64,000 nucleotides of DNA from Oscheius dolichura. Taxonomy: Eukaryota > Nematoda > Chromadorea > Rhabditida > Rhabditidae. Each line of letters opens with the position of its first letter. Within the stretch, counting starts at the first letter, position 1. Positions 36,355-46,991 of the stretch are shown in pieces. The notes beneath the pieces were generated by a model, which had not been told where the DNA came from, did not search any database, and was given only the letters and a program-made list of their open reading frames with translations. The DNA lies in the NCBI GenBank assembly GCA_932521035.1, contig OW051493.1, positions 682,001 through 746,000 on the forward strand, given 5' to 3'. Made by a program: the position numbers and the translations under genes.

Positions 36355-37860
36355 ATGAGTGACAATGCCTTTCTCAAAATGCCGCACATCTTCAAGCCCC
36401 TTCAAACGGTACTGTTCCCTTTCTTTTTAATTTTTCACGTCTTATTTTTAGCTAAACGCCATTGTTCTAGCAATCTGCGTCGGCTCAACAGCTGGTTCTG
36501 AAAATGCTCTAATCTGGTTTATTGTTATTTTCTCGTTATTGGTGAGTAAAATTTACAGAAAAAGATGATAAGAAGGAAATTTTCAGATCTCAGCAGCAGC
36601 TACCGTAGTCTTCGCCATGGGAATCCAGGATAATCTAATAGATAGCATCAGTAATGGACAGGTTACATGGAATGCGGTGGTAAGTGGGGGCAATTCATTT
36701 TAGTCGTTTTTGGAAATTCTTTAGTATCAAAGCGGGTATAATACCATAAAGACAGCCTGACAGCGTTCGTTTCGTTCTGAAGTGTTTCATTTTTACTCAA
36801 ACAAGTGAGATTTTGACTTGTATTGTTTTTTGAATGATACCAACTCTCTTGTAATATCTTACGGTTGTAAGTTTTCATAAATAGGCTAGCAGTAACAGAA
36901 GAAAATGGAAAAATGTACCGAAAATTGTCAATATCGAAACGGCGACCCCGCTTTTCACTGAAATTATCCATGTTCCAAGTTTCGGCTAAAAGCTTCCCCG
37001 TGCAAATCTTTCTGCTACAATAATTACCGTTTTTTCTCAAATTATAGCTCTACTTCTACAAACATAAACCGCCGTTCCTACACGAAATGAAATGCTAGGC
37101 TTTCTTTCGTCACACTAAACCCAATATAATACTATTACATGCTTTTCGAAAATTTATTGGCAATAGGAAACATTTATTTTTTTCATTTTTTGTCGTAATA
37201 AGGAGATAATACAGCGTTCCATTTTCTGGAATATTTATGTTTTGCTTACAACATAAAGGGAAAAAATAATTGTAAATACTACTACAATCCAAGCGAAGAA
37301 AGCTCTGACAACCAAAAAATTTGACCACCAAGTCCAAAATTGGCTCGGTCCTCGATAGTCCGATCCCCTGCACCCGTAAAATCTCGGCAGGATGATCATA
37401 TTTATGCAAAACTGTCCTGCCGAGACTTTACGGGTGCAGGGGAGCGGAATACCGTGTACCGAACCAAAAATTGCCGCGAAATTGAAAATGTTCCAATTTG
37501 GGGTTATAAATTCCTGCTCCACTTGCTCATATTGCTAATCCTCCAATTATTTGTTTCAGGAACTAGCCTACTCCTTCCTCTTCAGCGTCCTCAGTGTCCT
37601 CGGAGTTTGGCTGTCATTCAGCTTCTCCGGTCGTCATGGAGGCGGCAGTTCAGCTGGTTACGTAGCCGCTGGGGTAGGAAATAGTCCCATTTGCTAACCT
37701 TTAAAACATTTTCCAGCTCTTTTTCGTGGTGCATACGGCTCTCTACGGTGTCCCGTCATATGTCCTCTATAACGAGGTCCAGACGCAACGACGAGAGGAG
37801 GAGAACATCCACGTACAGCCAACTCATCCCTACCGCGATACACCCTATCAAGATCTCTAA
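36355..37860 (+). CDS. Four-helix MARVEL-type membrane protein
   Basis: Exons 36355..36408, 36452..36541, 36587..36679, 37560..37673 and 37717..37860 are all phase 0 and give 164 aa. The ATG lies about 25 nt after a TATTTCAG acceptor (trans-splice candidate). Hydrophobic helices are at about 19-35 (LNAIVLAICVGSTAG), 38-62 (LIWFIVIFSLLISAAATVVF), 82-100 (YSFLFSVLSVLGVWLSF) and 115-138 (AGLFFVVHTALYGVPSYVLY). Both ends are hydrophilic, and the tail has Arg/Glu and Tyr-Pro motifs. This layout fits MARVEL proteins (MAL, CMTM, synaptogyrin and related), which act in vesicle and membrane-domain trafficking. Assignment is by topology, not a diagnostic motif. An AATAAA site follows at about 37923. 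Intron 4 holds an M2 element. Confidence 0.75.
37340..37470. mobile_element. M2 MITE, copy 4
   Basis: The left end is TTGGCTCGGTCCTCGATAGT. The arms carry GCACCCGTAAAATCTCGGCA and GCCGAGACTTTACGGGTGCA. The right end has diverged (ACCGTGTACCGAACC). The core is short, with CATATTTATGCAAAACTGT. Confidence 0.85.
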
Positions 37861-38024
37861 TTTGTTCCTGAATTTCCCGTGGTAATTGTACTATTTTTTT
37901 CTTTTATTTGTTATAATTGGAGAATAAATATATTTGAGAAAGAAATAAACTTCAATGTGCGTTCCTCTATCACAGGCTGTGAGGCTAGCGGGGTTTCTTT
38001 CAGACCATTTAAGCTGTGTCCGGA

Positions 38025-38345
38025 CATATTAGAATCGTCTTGGCGTGCTCTACAAGATGCTCTCTGAATTTCAGAAATTCATCTAGAAATATCCGAGATA
38101 CGGGCACAAACGCCCGACACTCCCGTCTACGTCCAAAAACGGGTGGCCCCCATTACGTAACATATCCTCCGGTCAAAGTTTGTGCGGCTACAGATTGTTT
38201 TCCCGGGGGCGGTTGAGATATGACTGGGTTCATTAGAATCGTCTTTTTGTGCTCTCTAACTAGGTCTTTGAATTTTTGAAATCGACCAAGAAATGACCGA
38301 GATACGGACACAAACACCCGACACTCCTCTCTTCCTCCAAAACCG
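38025..38345 (-). repeat. R3 dispersed repeat, two direct units
   Basis: Two units in a row (about 38025-38150 and 38228-38345) share AGAATCGTCTT, CCGAGATACGG(G/A)CACAAAC and CCCGACACTCC. They are joined by a linker containing TTTTCCCGGGGGCGGTTGAG. They are inverted relative to the copies at 15780 and 57725. Confidence 0.8.
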
Positions 38346-38524
38346 GGCACTTTGCCCATGCTCCACTGTTCCAGTAATGGAGTGTTGAAGACCAATACAT
38401 AGACCAGCTCGGCTGGTTCTTGGATTACAAAATTTTGTTATAATGTGAAGCTCTTCAATATAGGATTATTATTATTTACAAAAATTCCCCCTAAATTGGG
38501 TTATGCAAATTAGATAGTACCCAC

Positions 38525-38850
38525 CTTCGGGAGTTCCTCCTCTATTCCACTCTATTATATTTGCAAAATCAATATTTTCAACCTTTCGATTGCCGTCCAT
38601 TACAATAGCATCATAAATCTTGCTGAAGAAGTACTTGCCTGTCGTGTCCTTCCATCCAAGGAAGTCATTGAGTGTTTTCGGATCGGCTTCGGAGAAATCC
38701 AATGTAGTTGGTCTGCTCGATTTGCCAAGGTTTGTTATTTCCGGGTCAACAGTGCACACATTGACATCGTTCAACAACTTTAGCACTCCTCGGATGTCGT
38801 CACATTCTTGTATCGTCGTAGCTCCGAGAGTAGTCGGAGCGCCATTTTCC
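38525..38850 (-). pseudogene. Orphan coding-like exon interrupted by a SINE palindrome
   Basis: On the minus strand an open frame of about 109 codons ends at a donor-like GTGGGT. It has balanced codon use and protein-like composition, for example TIQECDDIRGVLKLLNDVN, SEADPKTLNDFLGWKDTTGK and NIDFANIIEWNRGG. Upstream it runs straight into a palindromic SINE (38848-39133), so the 5' part is displaced or lost. No partner exons were found and I do not recognise the family. A real exon of a poorly predicted gene remains possible. Confidence 0.4.
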
Positions 38851-39133
38851 AAAAACGCTCTAAAAATTACGCAATGGCGCAGTGGGTTTCTGTAAAACAG
38901 GAGTAGAATGGTCGGGGGTTCGGATCCTCTCTGTGAAACTCTCTTTTGCTTTTTTTCTTTTTGTTGATATGAGTCTACCTTGGCCAAAGAAGATGTTTAC
39001 TGCAAAGAACAAAAAAGCAAAAGAGGGTGTAAAAGAATGACGCCGAGCGGATCCGAACCCTCGACCGTCCTACTTCTGTTTTGCAGAAACCCTCTGCGCC
39101 ATTGCGTAATTTTTAGAGCGTTTTTGGAAAATC
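38848..39133. mobile_element. Two tRNA-related SINEs head-to-head, forming a long palindrome
   Basis: The plus-strand copy has an A-box-like TGGCGCAGTGGG and a B-box-like GGTTCGGATCC; the minus-strand copy has TGGCGCAGAGGG and GGTTCGGATCC. Each is followed by a CTTTTGCTTTTTT(G/C)TTTT-type tail, and the tails meet in the centre. The arms, about 90-100 bp, begin with ATTTTCCAAAAACGCTC and its complement. Confidence 0.8.
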
Positions 39134-41173
39134 GAGATATTTAATGGAAAATAAAAGTTTGATATAAGCTTTTGATCAGCTCTTCGAGTCCGATCGAACA
39201 TTGTATTCAGCTTTTCCGGAAATAAACGGGGGCATAATGAACCATTACAATACAACTGACTGTTTTTCGAAATGCCCGGCAAATCGCGAAATCACATGGA
39301 ATTTTTTTCTAGTCTTTTTTGTTAGATCGGCCACTCGACGCTGAACATAGAAAGTGCTCATAGATCCCATTTAACCGCCTCAGTCAAAAGTTACAAGCTC
39401 ATTGACAAGACTTATTGCTCAACCTAATATGCGTCTTAAAATGTTTCAATTCGCCCCTAAATTATCTTCACCGACTGGAGATAGTAGTGCTTGTTCTTCA
39501 GGGTTTCTAACTTTTCACGCTCTCAAATATTCTTCTTTTTACCGGGTAAAACAATCAGAAATAGGCAAGTTTATTGAAAACTCTTCATAAATCCCGGAGA
39601 AACCTCTAAAATGACGAAAAACATTTAAAAAAAGGGTTCAGTACCATTTTATAAGGAATTTTACTACCAAAAAGTAGTGAAAAATCCAATTTTTTCAAGA
39701 ATTCCATTTATAGAAAAGTTTTCCTTGAAGATTTGATTGATCGACACGGAGAAGGCTTCATCTGTAGAAATGCCTGATCAGGCCACCACCCCCTCTTCCC
39801 GCCCGCCCAACCTGTTCACCGGTTGTTGAAATGGCGGCGGCGGTATCCGCGCCCCCTCTGCCACAAGCCCGCTGCGCATCGACACGCCAGCATTGTGATA
39901 CGCAGCGGCGTGGAATGTTCTTTCCTCCTCCAAGTGGCCGTCGCTTTCCTGTCATTTAGTTTAGCCATTTTCGGCGGTTCTTCTGTAGTTTTTCCAAAAT
40001 CTCCTAATTAGACAAATATTGATTGACGTTTTTTAGCTTTTAGCAAGCTAGTTTAATCGATTTTTTGATCAATTTTATTGGGAAATGCGCTTTTTTTGGT
40101 GAGAAAACTGCAAAAATATCTCAGGAATCATCGATTTCCAGTACCTAAAAGATCACTTTTGATATTTTTTTGTTTCTAAAGCGGTATTTTATTTTATTTC
40201 TGGTTATTTAGTCAATTTCTTCTTCATTTTTCCTATTTACCGATAAAAAAATCTTCAGATCACCAAGACGATTACATTTTCCAATAATCGTGCAATCAAA
40301 TCGAACAATTTTTTAATTTCAAAAATTTTAGGTAAATGAACAATTTTGAGCGGCGAATCCCCCAAATTTTAAAGATTTCCCACCCTGACCAAAGATCAAA
40401 ACGTTTTGTTCAAATTCCGCTTTCCCGGCTATCTTTTCTCACCAAATTTCAATATTTACAGTTTTTCTAGACAATAAAACCTATGCAATGAAAATAAAAG
40501 AAAGCGAGAACGTTTAAATAACTTTCCTGGAACACAAAAAGCGCCCAAGATTTTGATTTGGTTGTGAAATTGACTCAACAGGAAGAAATACTCCAAAGTA
40601 CGATAATTTTAGACAAAAATTACTGTTTTTGCTATCAGAAAGTAAAAATTATCACCGTTTTCGTCATTACAAGCGTAGTTCCAATACAATTCCCAAAAAA
40701 ATAATTATAAAAGACTTCCCTAAAACACGAAAAGAACAATTAGTCTTTGGCTGTCTAACTGTGGCGTTCGGTATTGGCGTAATAGCAAAAACTCGTAGAG
40801 ATACTGTTATTTTTTGACAACATTTTCCATTTATCTTATCAGTTAGTAGCAAATATCGCTGTTTGCCCTTCTGCAACCCTAATAGTAATACAGTTAGCAG
40901 AACAAAGAATTATAAAAGGTCTCCCTAAAACAAAGAACCATTGGCTGTCTAACTGTGGCTGACCTTTTTTTTTCAGTTTCAAGGCGTCTATTTAATTCTT
41001 CGCGTTCTGTTAGTCATGTTGGGGCGCTGAAACAACCATTCTTACAAAATGTTAGCCAATTTTCTCCCACAGCAGAAATCTATCGACCTTTTCTCTCCTC
41101 TTTTCTAATATTTCACTGTCCTTATTTCTATTTCCATTGCATATTTTCCCCCAGTTCGTAGCTATCATATTGT

Positions 41174-41183
41174 AATTTTTCAG
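41174..41183 (+). promoter_or_regulatory. Candidate trans-splice acceptor of eIF5A
   Basis: AATTTTTCAG ends 33 nt before the eIF5A ATG and has no coding exon upstream, as expected for a spliced-leader site or a 5' UTR intron. Confidence 0.5.
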
Positions 41184-41216
41184 GGTAAAAAGTCTCGCTG
41201 TTAGGAGAAGAGTAAA

Positions 41217-42903
41217 ATGTCTGACGACCATCATGACGATGAATATCACTCGGCCGAGTCCGGAGCCGCTGCCACCTTCCCCAAGCAGTGCTCTGCTCTC
41301 CGTAAAAATGAGCACGTCATGATTAAAGGACGTCCCTGCAAGGTAGGCCGAGCAGTTACTTATTTGAATTTTTGAACATTTTTGAACAGACTCCTAAAGC
41401 TACAGAATTCTTTTGGTCACAACTTGGAAAATAGCAAGTAGTAGTAGCGCAGAATCGAAGAAAACGATAATTCAATTAGCTTTATTCAGATGATGAAACT
41501 TTTTCTTTTCGCGAAAAAAAAGGCAAAGAACCGTTTTACTCTTTATTCTTAATGCTTTAAAGGTATTTTCGGCTAGCTATCCGTAGCAGTAAGAAGTAGA
41601 AATTTTTAGATAAAGAAACCCATAAAACGGAAAGATATTGACAAAATTAAGAAGAGTAGGGCGGGAAATTTGATGGGTTACTGGGAAATAGCCACAATGT
41701 TATGAAATGAGCTGAATTTTTCTCAAGGAATGTTCCCGAAGCGATATTTCTATGGTAACTGAATCTCTATGGAACACAATGGCAAGCAAAATTATAAAGA
41801 AGAGGCGGTAATTTCTACCCATTTCGAAACCTAAATTATGAAAATGGTCATCTAACAATTGAAAGTGCGGTTCATTTCGTATCACTGCTCTAGAAAACTG
41901 AATCATTGGACTTTCCTGTAGTGTCTTCTCAAATTCATAGGCTTGTTATTGGATACACGAAACACAAATTGTCAAAATTATCGAATCGAAGACTTCTAAC
42001 AATTTTTGAAGATAGATTTAGTTTTTAATGCTTTCTCAAAACTTGAAAAGGTCTAGGAATTCAGTTCAGTTTACGATTTCACTCAACTTGTCAACATTTT
42101 GGAAGTTGAAATTTTAGTGTTTCCCCAAATATTGAAAAGCATAAAATTCCATTGAACTGACAAGCGGCGATTCTCTCAACAAATAAAACATTTTGCAGAT
42201 CGTCGAGATGTCAACTTCGAAGACCGGAAAGCACGGTCACGCCAAGGTCCATCTCGTCGCTTTGGATATCTTCACCAACAAGAAACTCGAGGATATCTGC
42301 CCCTCCACCCACAACATGGATGTTCCCGTCGTCAAGCGCCTGGATTACCAGGTTAGACTCTTTTTTCCTTTTTTTAATGTTTAGCCCAGAATATTTTAAC
42401 TTTCCCTAGAATAGTTCAATCAGTCTTTGATGACTATAATGTTTTTCCAGTTAATCAGCATCGATGACGGCTTCTGCAGCCTGATGAACCTAGAAACGTG
42501 TGAGACTAAGGACGATTTAAAGGCTCCCGAAGGAGAACTCGGACAACAAATTAAGGATGCCCTAGAGAAGGCTGACGCTGACGGAGGCGACGGAAGTGTA
42601 CTGGTGAGTACAACGAAAAAAGAACCGGGAATTCGATCCAATTTTTGCCTTTTTTGGAAAAAATTTTTTCGGGGTTTTTCAGTAGTTTTTAACCATTATT
42701 GGGTGGCAGAAAAAAATGCAACAAATTTTGGTCGGCGGCAGGGATCGAACCCGCGACGTTTTTACTACTAGGGGGCGCAGCATCGCATTGCGCCACTCGA
42801 ACATTTCCACCTGACCTCCAAATTATTGTTTTTCTTACAGGTATCTGTTGTCTCGGCTTGCGGCGAGGAGGCTATCCTCGGATGGAAGATCAGCACCAAG
42901 TAA
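41217..42903 (+). CDS. eif5a: Translation factor eIF5A (canonical, hypusine site present)
   Basis: Exons 41217..41342, 42199..42351, 42451..42603 and 42841..42903 are all phase 0 and give 164 aa, the usual length. eIF5A binds the ribosome E site and helps stalled elongation and termination. The hypusine loop [14 protein letters not shown] is intact, with the modified lysine at residue 53 (TGKHG). N-terminal KGRPCK and C-terminal OB-fold motifs ([24 protein letters not shown]) match the family. Codon use in exons 2 and 3 is GC-rich at third positions, as expected for a highly expressed gene. The last intron contains a tRNA-like element. Just downstream on the same strand lies a diverged paralog with the same first three exon boundaries. 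Confidence 0.97.
42730..42806 (-). mobile_element. tRNA-derived element in the last eIF5A intron
   Basis: On the minus strand TGGCGCAATGCG resembles an A box and GGGTTCGATCCC a B box, with a 3' GCCGCCGAC like a tRNA acceptor end. No matching 5' acceptor strand can be paired, so it is a tRNA-like SINE or pseudogene, not a functional tRNA. Confidence 0.6.
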
Positions 42904-43811
42904 ATAAGCAGAGAGAAGAAGCAAAACACGCCCTCCAAGAACCAGGCAACAAAAAAAACATTTTTTTACTTCATTTTTCTTCGTGGCGCTCCGCAAACAA
43001 AAAAAATACACACTTCTTGTTGATTGTAATTGGTTTTACAATAAATTTATGTTTTCCTGGGTTCATATTGTTAGTTTTTTATCCATTTACGTTGCTTTTA
43101 TGAATCTTTTTTACCAAATATTATATTCAACTGTTTGAACTCTGTAGACAGATACGATCAAATGTTTTAGGCTCCAAGTTTTCCATTTTTTTGCCAAGTT
43201 GGGGCGGTGAAACATTTCCCAACCTTTGTTCTAACCATCTTTTACCCGGATTTGCTTCATTTATCTGTTAGTTACCCGGTTTTTCAGCGAATTTTCATCC
43301 GCCTGATCCATTATTTTGCCTTTTTTGCAGCATTTCGTCTTCCTTATAAAACAAGAAGTATCATTCTTTCCTCAATCCTGCGTGTGGTGATCGTGGATTT
43401 TATAGTTAGAATAGTTTTTCATTCTTTTTTGACTCCTTCGACAAGCACTATGATAATCCAACCCAATATAGTCCGTTTCCAACCTTGGGTTTTTTTTTCC
43501 AATTGGGAGCCTAACGAGCAAACGTTGCCTGATTTTCAATTTGAATCTGAAATTCAGGCGCCTTTTTTCGCCAAAGTGTCAAATGGTCCCGTCGTGGAAA
43601 AGAGAAAACCCAAATCTACAGTATGCTCCTGGGGTCCCTCAGAGTTCCTTTAAATATAGATTAAAAACTCTGTCAATCAAGAAAAAAAAACTTACCAGAT
43701 CATAGTTTTCGATAGTTTCGAACGTTATTAGAAGTTATTGGTGTGCTGGACGTATCAGTAGTAAACAATACGATTTTGGAATTTTAAGGCCTAACTGGAA
43801 CAGATGAGAAA
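42904..43811. other. Interval between the two eIF5A-type genes
   Basis: It contains an ACAATAAATT poly(A)-like site at about 43039 and a stretch at 43467-43640 that begins with an M1-like end (TATAGTCCGTTTCCAACC) and has GCCTAACGAGCAAAC inside. The right end of that element is not clear. No other gene is seen. Confidence 0.5.
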
Positions 43812-44528
43812 ATGGCCGATGAGGAAGAAGAAGTGATCCCCGAAGGAGTTCTCGTCTATCCCAAGCCGTGTTCTTCAATCCGGAAGGGAGATTACGTCAT
43901 TTTGAAAGGTAGACCCTGTAAGGTGAGTAATTCCCATTACCGTAATCCTGTACTTTCTCAAAATAAACTAAAGTTTAGGTTGCGGTAGTCTAAATTTACT
44001 TTTGAAGCAATTTATACCATGTTTTCGCGCAAAAATTGACCATTTTTCCGGCATTCCGTTTAAAACGACGTTCTAAAACCTTATAATTTAATATGTTCAG
44101 TGTATTGAGCTTTCCTACGCTCGTTGCCGACCCCCGAAAATCATTGCTACCTTCATAACGGCTGTTGATATCTTTACAAATGAAAAAATTGAAGAAATGC
44201 GCCAAGGAGACGGTCAAATTGATGTTCCCGTTGTTTCGAGCCAGGAATATATTGTCAGTTACCCATTCACAGAATTATTTGCGCCATCCAAGAGTACAGT
44301 ATATTTCAGTTGATGGATATCGTCGATGGTTACTGTAGCCTAATGCATCAAGAAACTTTCGAAGTCAATAATTTCGTAGAATTACTAAAAGGAGAGATGG
44401 GAAGAATAATAAAAGAAGCACTGGAAACAGAAAAAGACAAAGACATTATGGTAAAAACCAAATTGGAGACAGCGTAATACTCTCAGTTTCTGGTGACCTA
44501 TAAGAAACTGGATCAAAACTTAAAATAG
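43812..44528 (+). CDS. eIF5A-like paralog lacking the hypusine lysine loop
   Basis: Exons 43812..43922, 44101..44253, 44310..44450 and 44487..44528 give 148 aa. The first three introns fall at the same places as in the neighbouring eIF5A (after GRPCK, before the DGFCSLM/DGYCSLM exon, and before the last strand), and exon 2 has the same 51-codon length. Conserved parts: KGRPCK, VDIFTNEKIEE, DVPVV, DGYCSLM, GEMGRIIKEALE. The hypusine loop [12 protein letters not shown] is replaced by SYARCRPPKIIA, so deoxyhypusine synthase has no Lys in the usual context. The C-terminus is short (FLVTYKKLDQNLK). The final intron would be only 36 nt, so the last exon is the weakest part. The frame is intact with no stops, which argues for selection and a changed role, though a young decaying copy is possible. 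Confidence 0.85.
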
Positions 44529-44575
44529 ATTTGGTTTGGACCTGGTTTCTTCCAAAGAAAATACCCCAATTTCAG

Positions 44576-44703
44576 TCTCCCAATGTCCGAAAGGTTTCCA
44601 CGAATCCGGAGCATACTGTATGCATGACGATGAGGACACATTCTGGACAGATGCCGACGCCCAGGATCAACTGAAGGCGCTACTCAACGCCGGCTCCTGC
44701 TAA
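44576..44703 (+). CDS. Orphan Cys-containing terminal exon
   Basis: After a TTTCAG acceptor an open frame of about 42 codons ends at TAA 44703 and is followed by AATAAA at 44870. It reads SQCPKGFHESGAYC, then an acidic stretch DDEDTFWTDADAQDQLK, and ends AGSC. It has four cysteines and coding-like composition. Its entry phase (1) does not match the phase-0 end of the eIF5A-like exon 3, so joining the two would need another donor. CPKGF...YC resembles the opening of small secreted Cys-rich or lectin-like domains, but no family can be named. Confidence 0.4.
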
Positions 44704-44869
44704 CCGAATTCTCCACGTTTTAAGATTTATCGATTATCTAATAATTATTTCGAGATATCTAACTGTAAATTATGCAAGTATTCCCCTCTGACCATATCCA
44801 AAAGAGAGAATCTCACCCGCCTGAATCTATCCTGGTTGAACCCATTTCATTGTAAGATTTCAATGTGAA

Positions 44870-44875
44870 AATAAA
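44870..44875 (+). terminator. Poly(A) signal AATAAA
   Basis: A canonical AATAAA lies 167 bp after the stop of the orphan exon and 342 bp after the stop of the eIF5A-like model. It marks the 3' end of one of them. Confidence 0.6.
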
Positions 44876-45194
44876 TATCTTTTCATCTCTTCCTCTTCAA
44901 TCCACTGCAGCTACTATTTTGCAAAGAAAACCACTGTGTGATTCTTCATCCATGTTTCCTCCACATTTTTCACTTGTACACCCTTCCACCATACATTTTC
45001 TGACTGTTCATCCATGTTTCCTCTGAACTCATTGTCCGAGCTTGTGTTTAATTCAACCGATTGAGTTTCTCGGCATTTTCTTTTGTCCTCTCAAAATATT
45101 GCTTTCCAATATAAGACGGATTGATTTTTTTAATGTTTATTAACAATTTTAACGAGTAGTTGCGCATACAAAATGGTTTTGTCTACAGTTTTCA

Positions 45195-46624
45195 TCAAGT
45201 AGCGGCAATCATGCAGAGAAGGTCATACGGATCAGTACACGCTCTGCTGTACCAGAAACCAAGAGCTGCACCCATCTAAAACATAGCGGTCTTCTTCTAG
45301 ATTTTTATATTTTTTACCAACATGCAATTCTGACCAGCCATTGGATTCCCGTCCCAATTCTCGTAGGGGCCGTACTAAAGGATATTACATAACAATGAAT
45401 GAAACCAGACGTTACCATAGTTCCATCAGTCCAATACCATGAGCCTAGCATCCCTGTCGGTGAATAACCACCAATGAAAACAGAGGAAGTCGTCGTACCA
45501 ACAATGTAACCTAGGAAGGAAATTCATTGGTTCGACTAAATTGTTTCTAAATATATCGACAAATGATTCCAAATGTTCCTTCTAAGAACCGCTTTCTTCT
45601 TTAAAATCTAGGTGTAGCAGGGTATTTGGTCGCGGTGGTTTGATCAAACAATTGAGCCAAATGCTTTCTAAAAAAAAGTTTATCCCCGTAGTGAACTCTT
45701 TTTGTACATTCCTGTCAAGCCACGCTGGCACCTTTGAGTTCCTCTTTTCAAGATAGTGATTAAAAGTTTTGCTCCATTTGCATGGCCATAAAACCCAGAC
45801 GCATTGATAAAATTAGTCGCCGTTCAAAAAAAATGAAACCTACTGGAGATAAAATCATTTTCATCCGCATTATGAATGGAAGCCAATGTTGCACCAGCCA
45901 CCACAGCATCACACATTGTATTATCTACGGGGCCTACTGATCGTGGTACAATTAGATAGCAGAAATTGATGGCTGGATTGAGTACCCACGAGGGAGGACA
46001 CACTGAAACACAGAAATTAAATAGGGACGATTGGAAATGGAGGGTTTTCACTGATCCCAATTCTTTTTTTGTTCAGTTTTAGTCGAAAATGACTTTTGGC
46101 GCGCTCTTTCAAACCGCTCTAACTCCTCTAAAGAACCACTTTCCGAGAGGCTATTATCGCTTTTCGCCACCTCATCAACCTCACCAAATGCTCGCCGCGT
46201 TCGATTAATTCGACCTTGTTTATTTGTTTTGCTTCTATCAGAATTTTATGGCGAACAAGATGAAATAGGTCATGTTCCATGAAAATAAAGAATCGTTTAG
46301 ATATAACCCAAAATAGAATTTTTGGGGTGAAACTAGCGTTTTTGCAGATGGGTTGCTCACTTCCTGTTGTTGTGGTTGTAGTCGTCGTCGTGCTCGTCGT
46401 AGTTGGCTCGGCAGTTGCCTGACTGGTCGTTTCGGCCGTCATATCCAACACGGTCGTCAGTAAAACGGAGGTTGTCGCTTCCATCTCGTCCTCGTACATA
46501 TCGTCCGCTGGAAATCTCATTGAAAGAAGAATAAAATAGACCTACGGGTTACGGTAGGGATGCAGGAGGAGGCAAGGGGAAGTCGGCATAGGAATAAAAG
46601 AAGAACAGTTCTAAAAGCAGCCAT
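45195..46624 (-). CDS. Secreted C-type lectin with Thr-rich linker
   Basis: Exons on the minus strand: 46624..46546, 46507..46361, 46002..45844, 45510..45416, 45374..45318 and 45275..45195. Phases agree, giving 205 aa. Residues 1-20 are a signal peptide (MAAFRTVLLLFLCRLPLASS). An acidic segment and a Thr-rich mucin-like linker (about 30-75, a run of nine Thr) precede the lectin domain (about 77-203). That domain has CPPSW...CY, ASIHNADENDFI, the WYWTDGT core, YGPYENWDGNPM and the closing Cys pair. In place of an EPN/QPD motif with WND there is NWDGNP, so calcium-dependent sugar binding is doubtful. Such worm CTLs are secreted, often in gut or cuticle, and many respond to microbes (family knowledge). 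Convergent with the eIF5A-like gene. Confidence 0.88.
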
Positions 46625-46991
46625 ATCACGCGCTAATCGACCGGGATAACGGCGACGAGAAAGGAATACGCCTTTTCACCGCAGCTACAGATCGCACCGC
46701 CATTGCACTTGCTAATCAAACGAGAAACAGAAAGGCTGGTGGCTAGCGCCCTCACAGCCAGTGGTGCGAGAAAGATTTGATTCCCCCCCGAAAATTAGTT
46801 TGATTTTGTTGTTGGCAAGAAGCCCTTCTCTTTTATTCTCCTATCAATACCGCTCTGCCCCCTTCTCCCTTTTAACAAACTTCTAGAACTTAATGGATTC
46901 CGGTAACCGTATTTATATCATATTTTACTTGTTGTTAAAGAAATCGTTCGTTTTACTTTAACCGAGATTACGAACAGAGAACAAATAGGAA

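Larger units (their letters stand above)
37861..41216. other. Repeat-rich intergenic region upstream of eIF5A
   Basis: Besides the R3 units, the orphan exon and the SINE palindrome, this region has a GC-richer block at 39780-40010. Within that block 39868-39908 can form a hairpin (CCGCTGCG / CGCAGCGG). It may be the eIF5A promoter or 5' UTR region. 40020-40930 is AT-rich with nothing recognised; CTGTCTAACTGTGGC occurs at about 40751 and 40948. Confidence 0.45.

Noticed and set aside
42730..42806. Functional tRNA gene
   Set aside because: The A and B boxes are present but no 7-bp acceptor stem can be paired; called a tRNA-derived element instead. The same applies to the units at 38.9, 51.1-51.4 and 56.8 kb.
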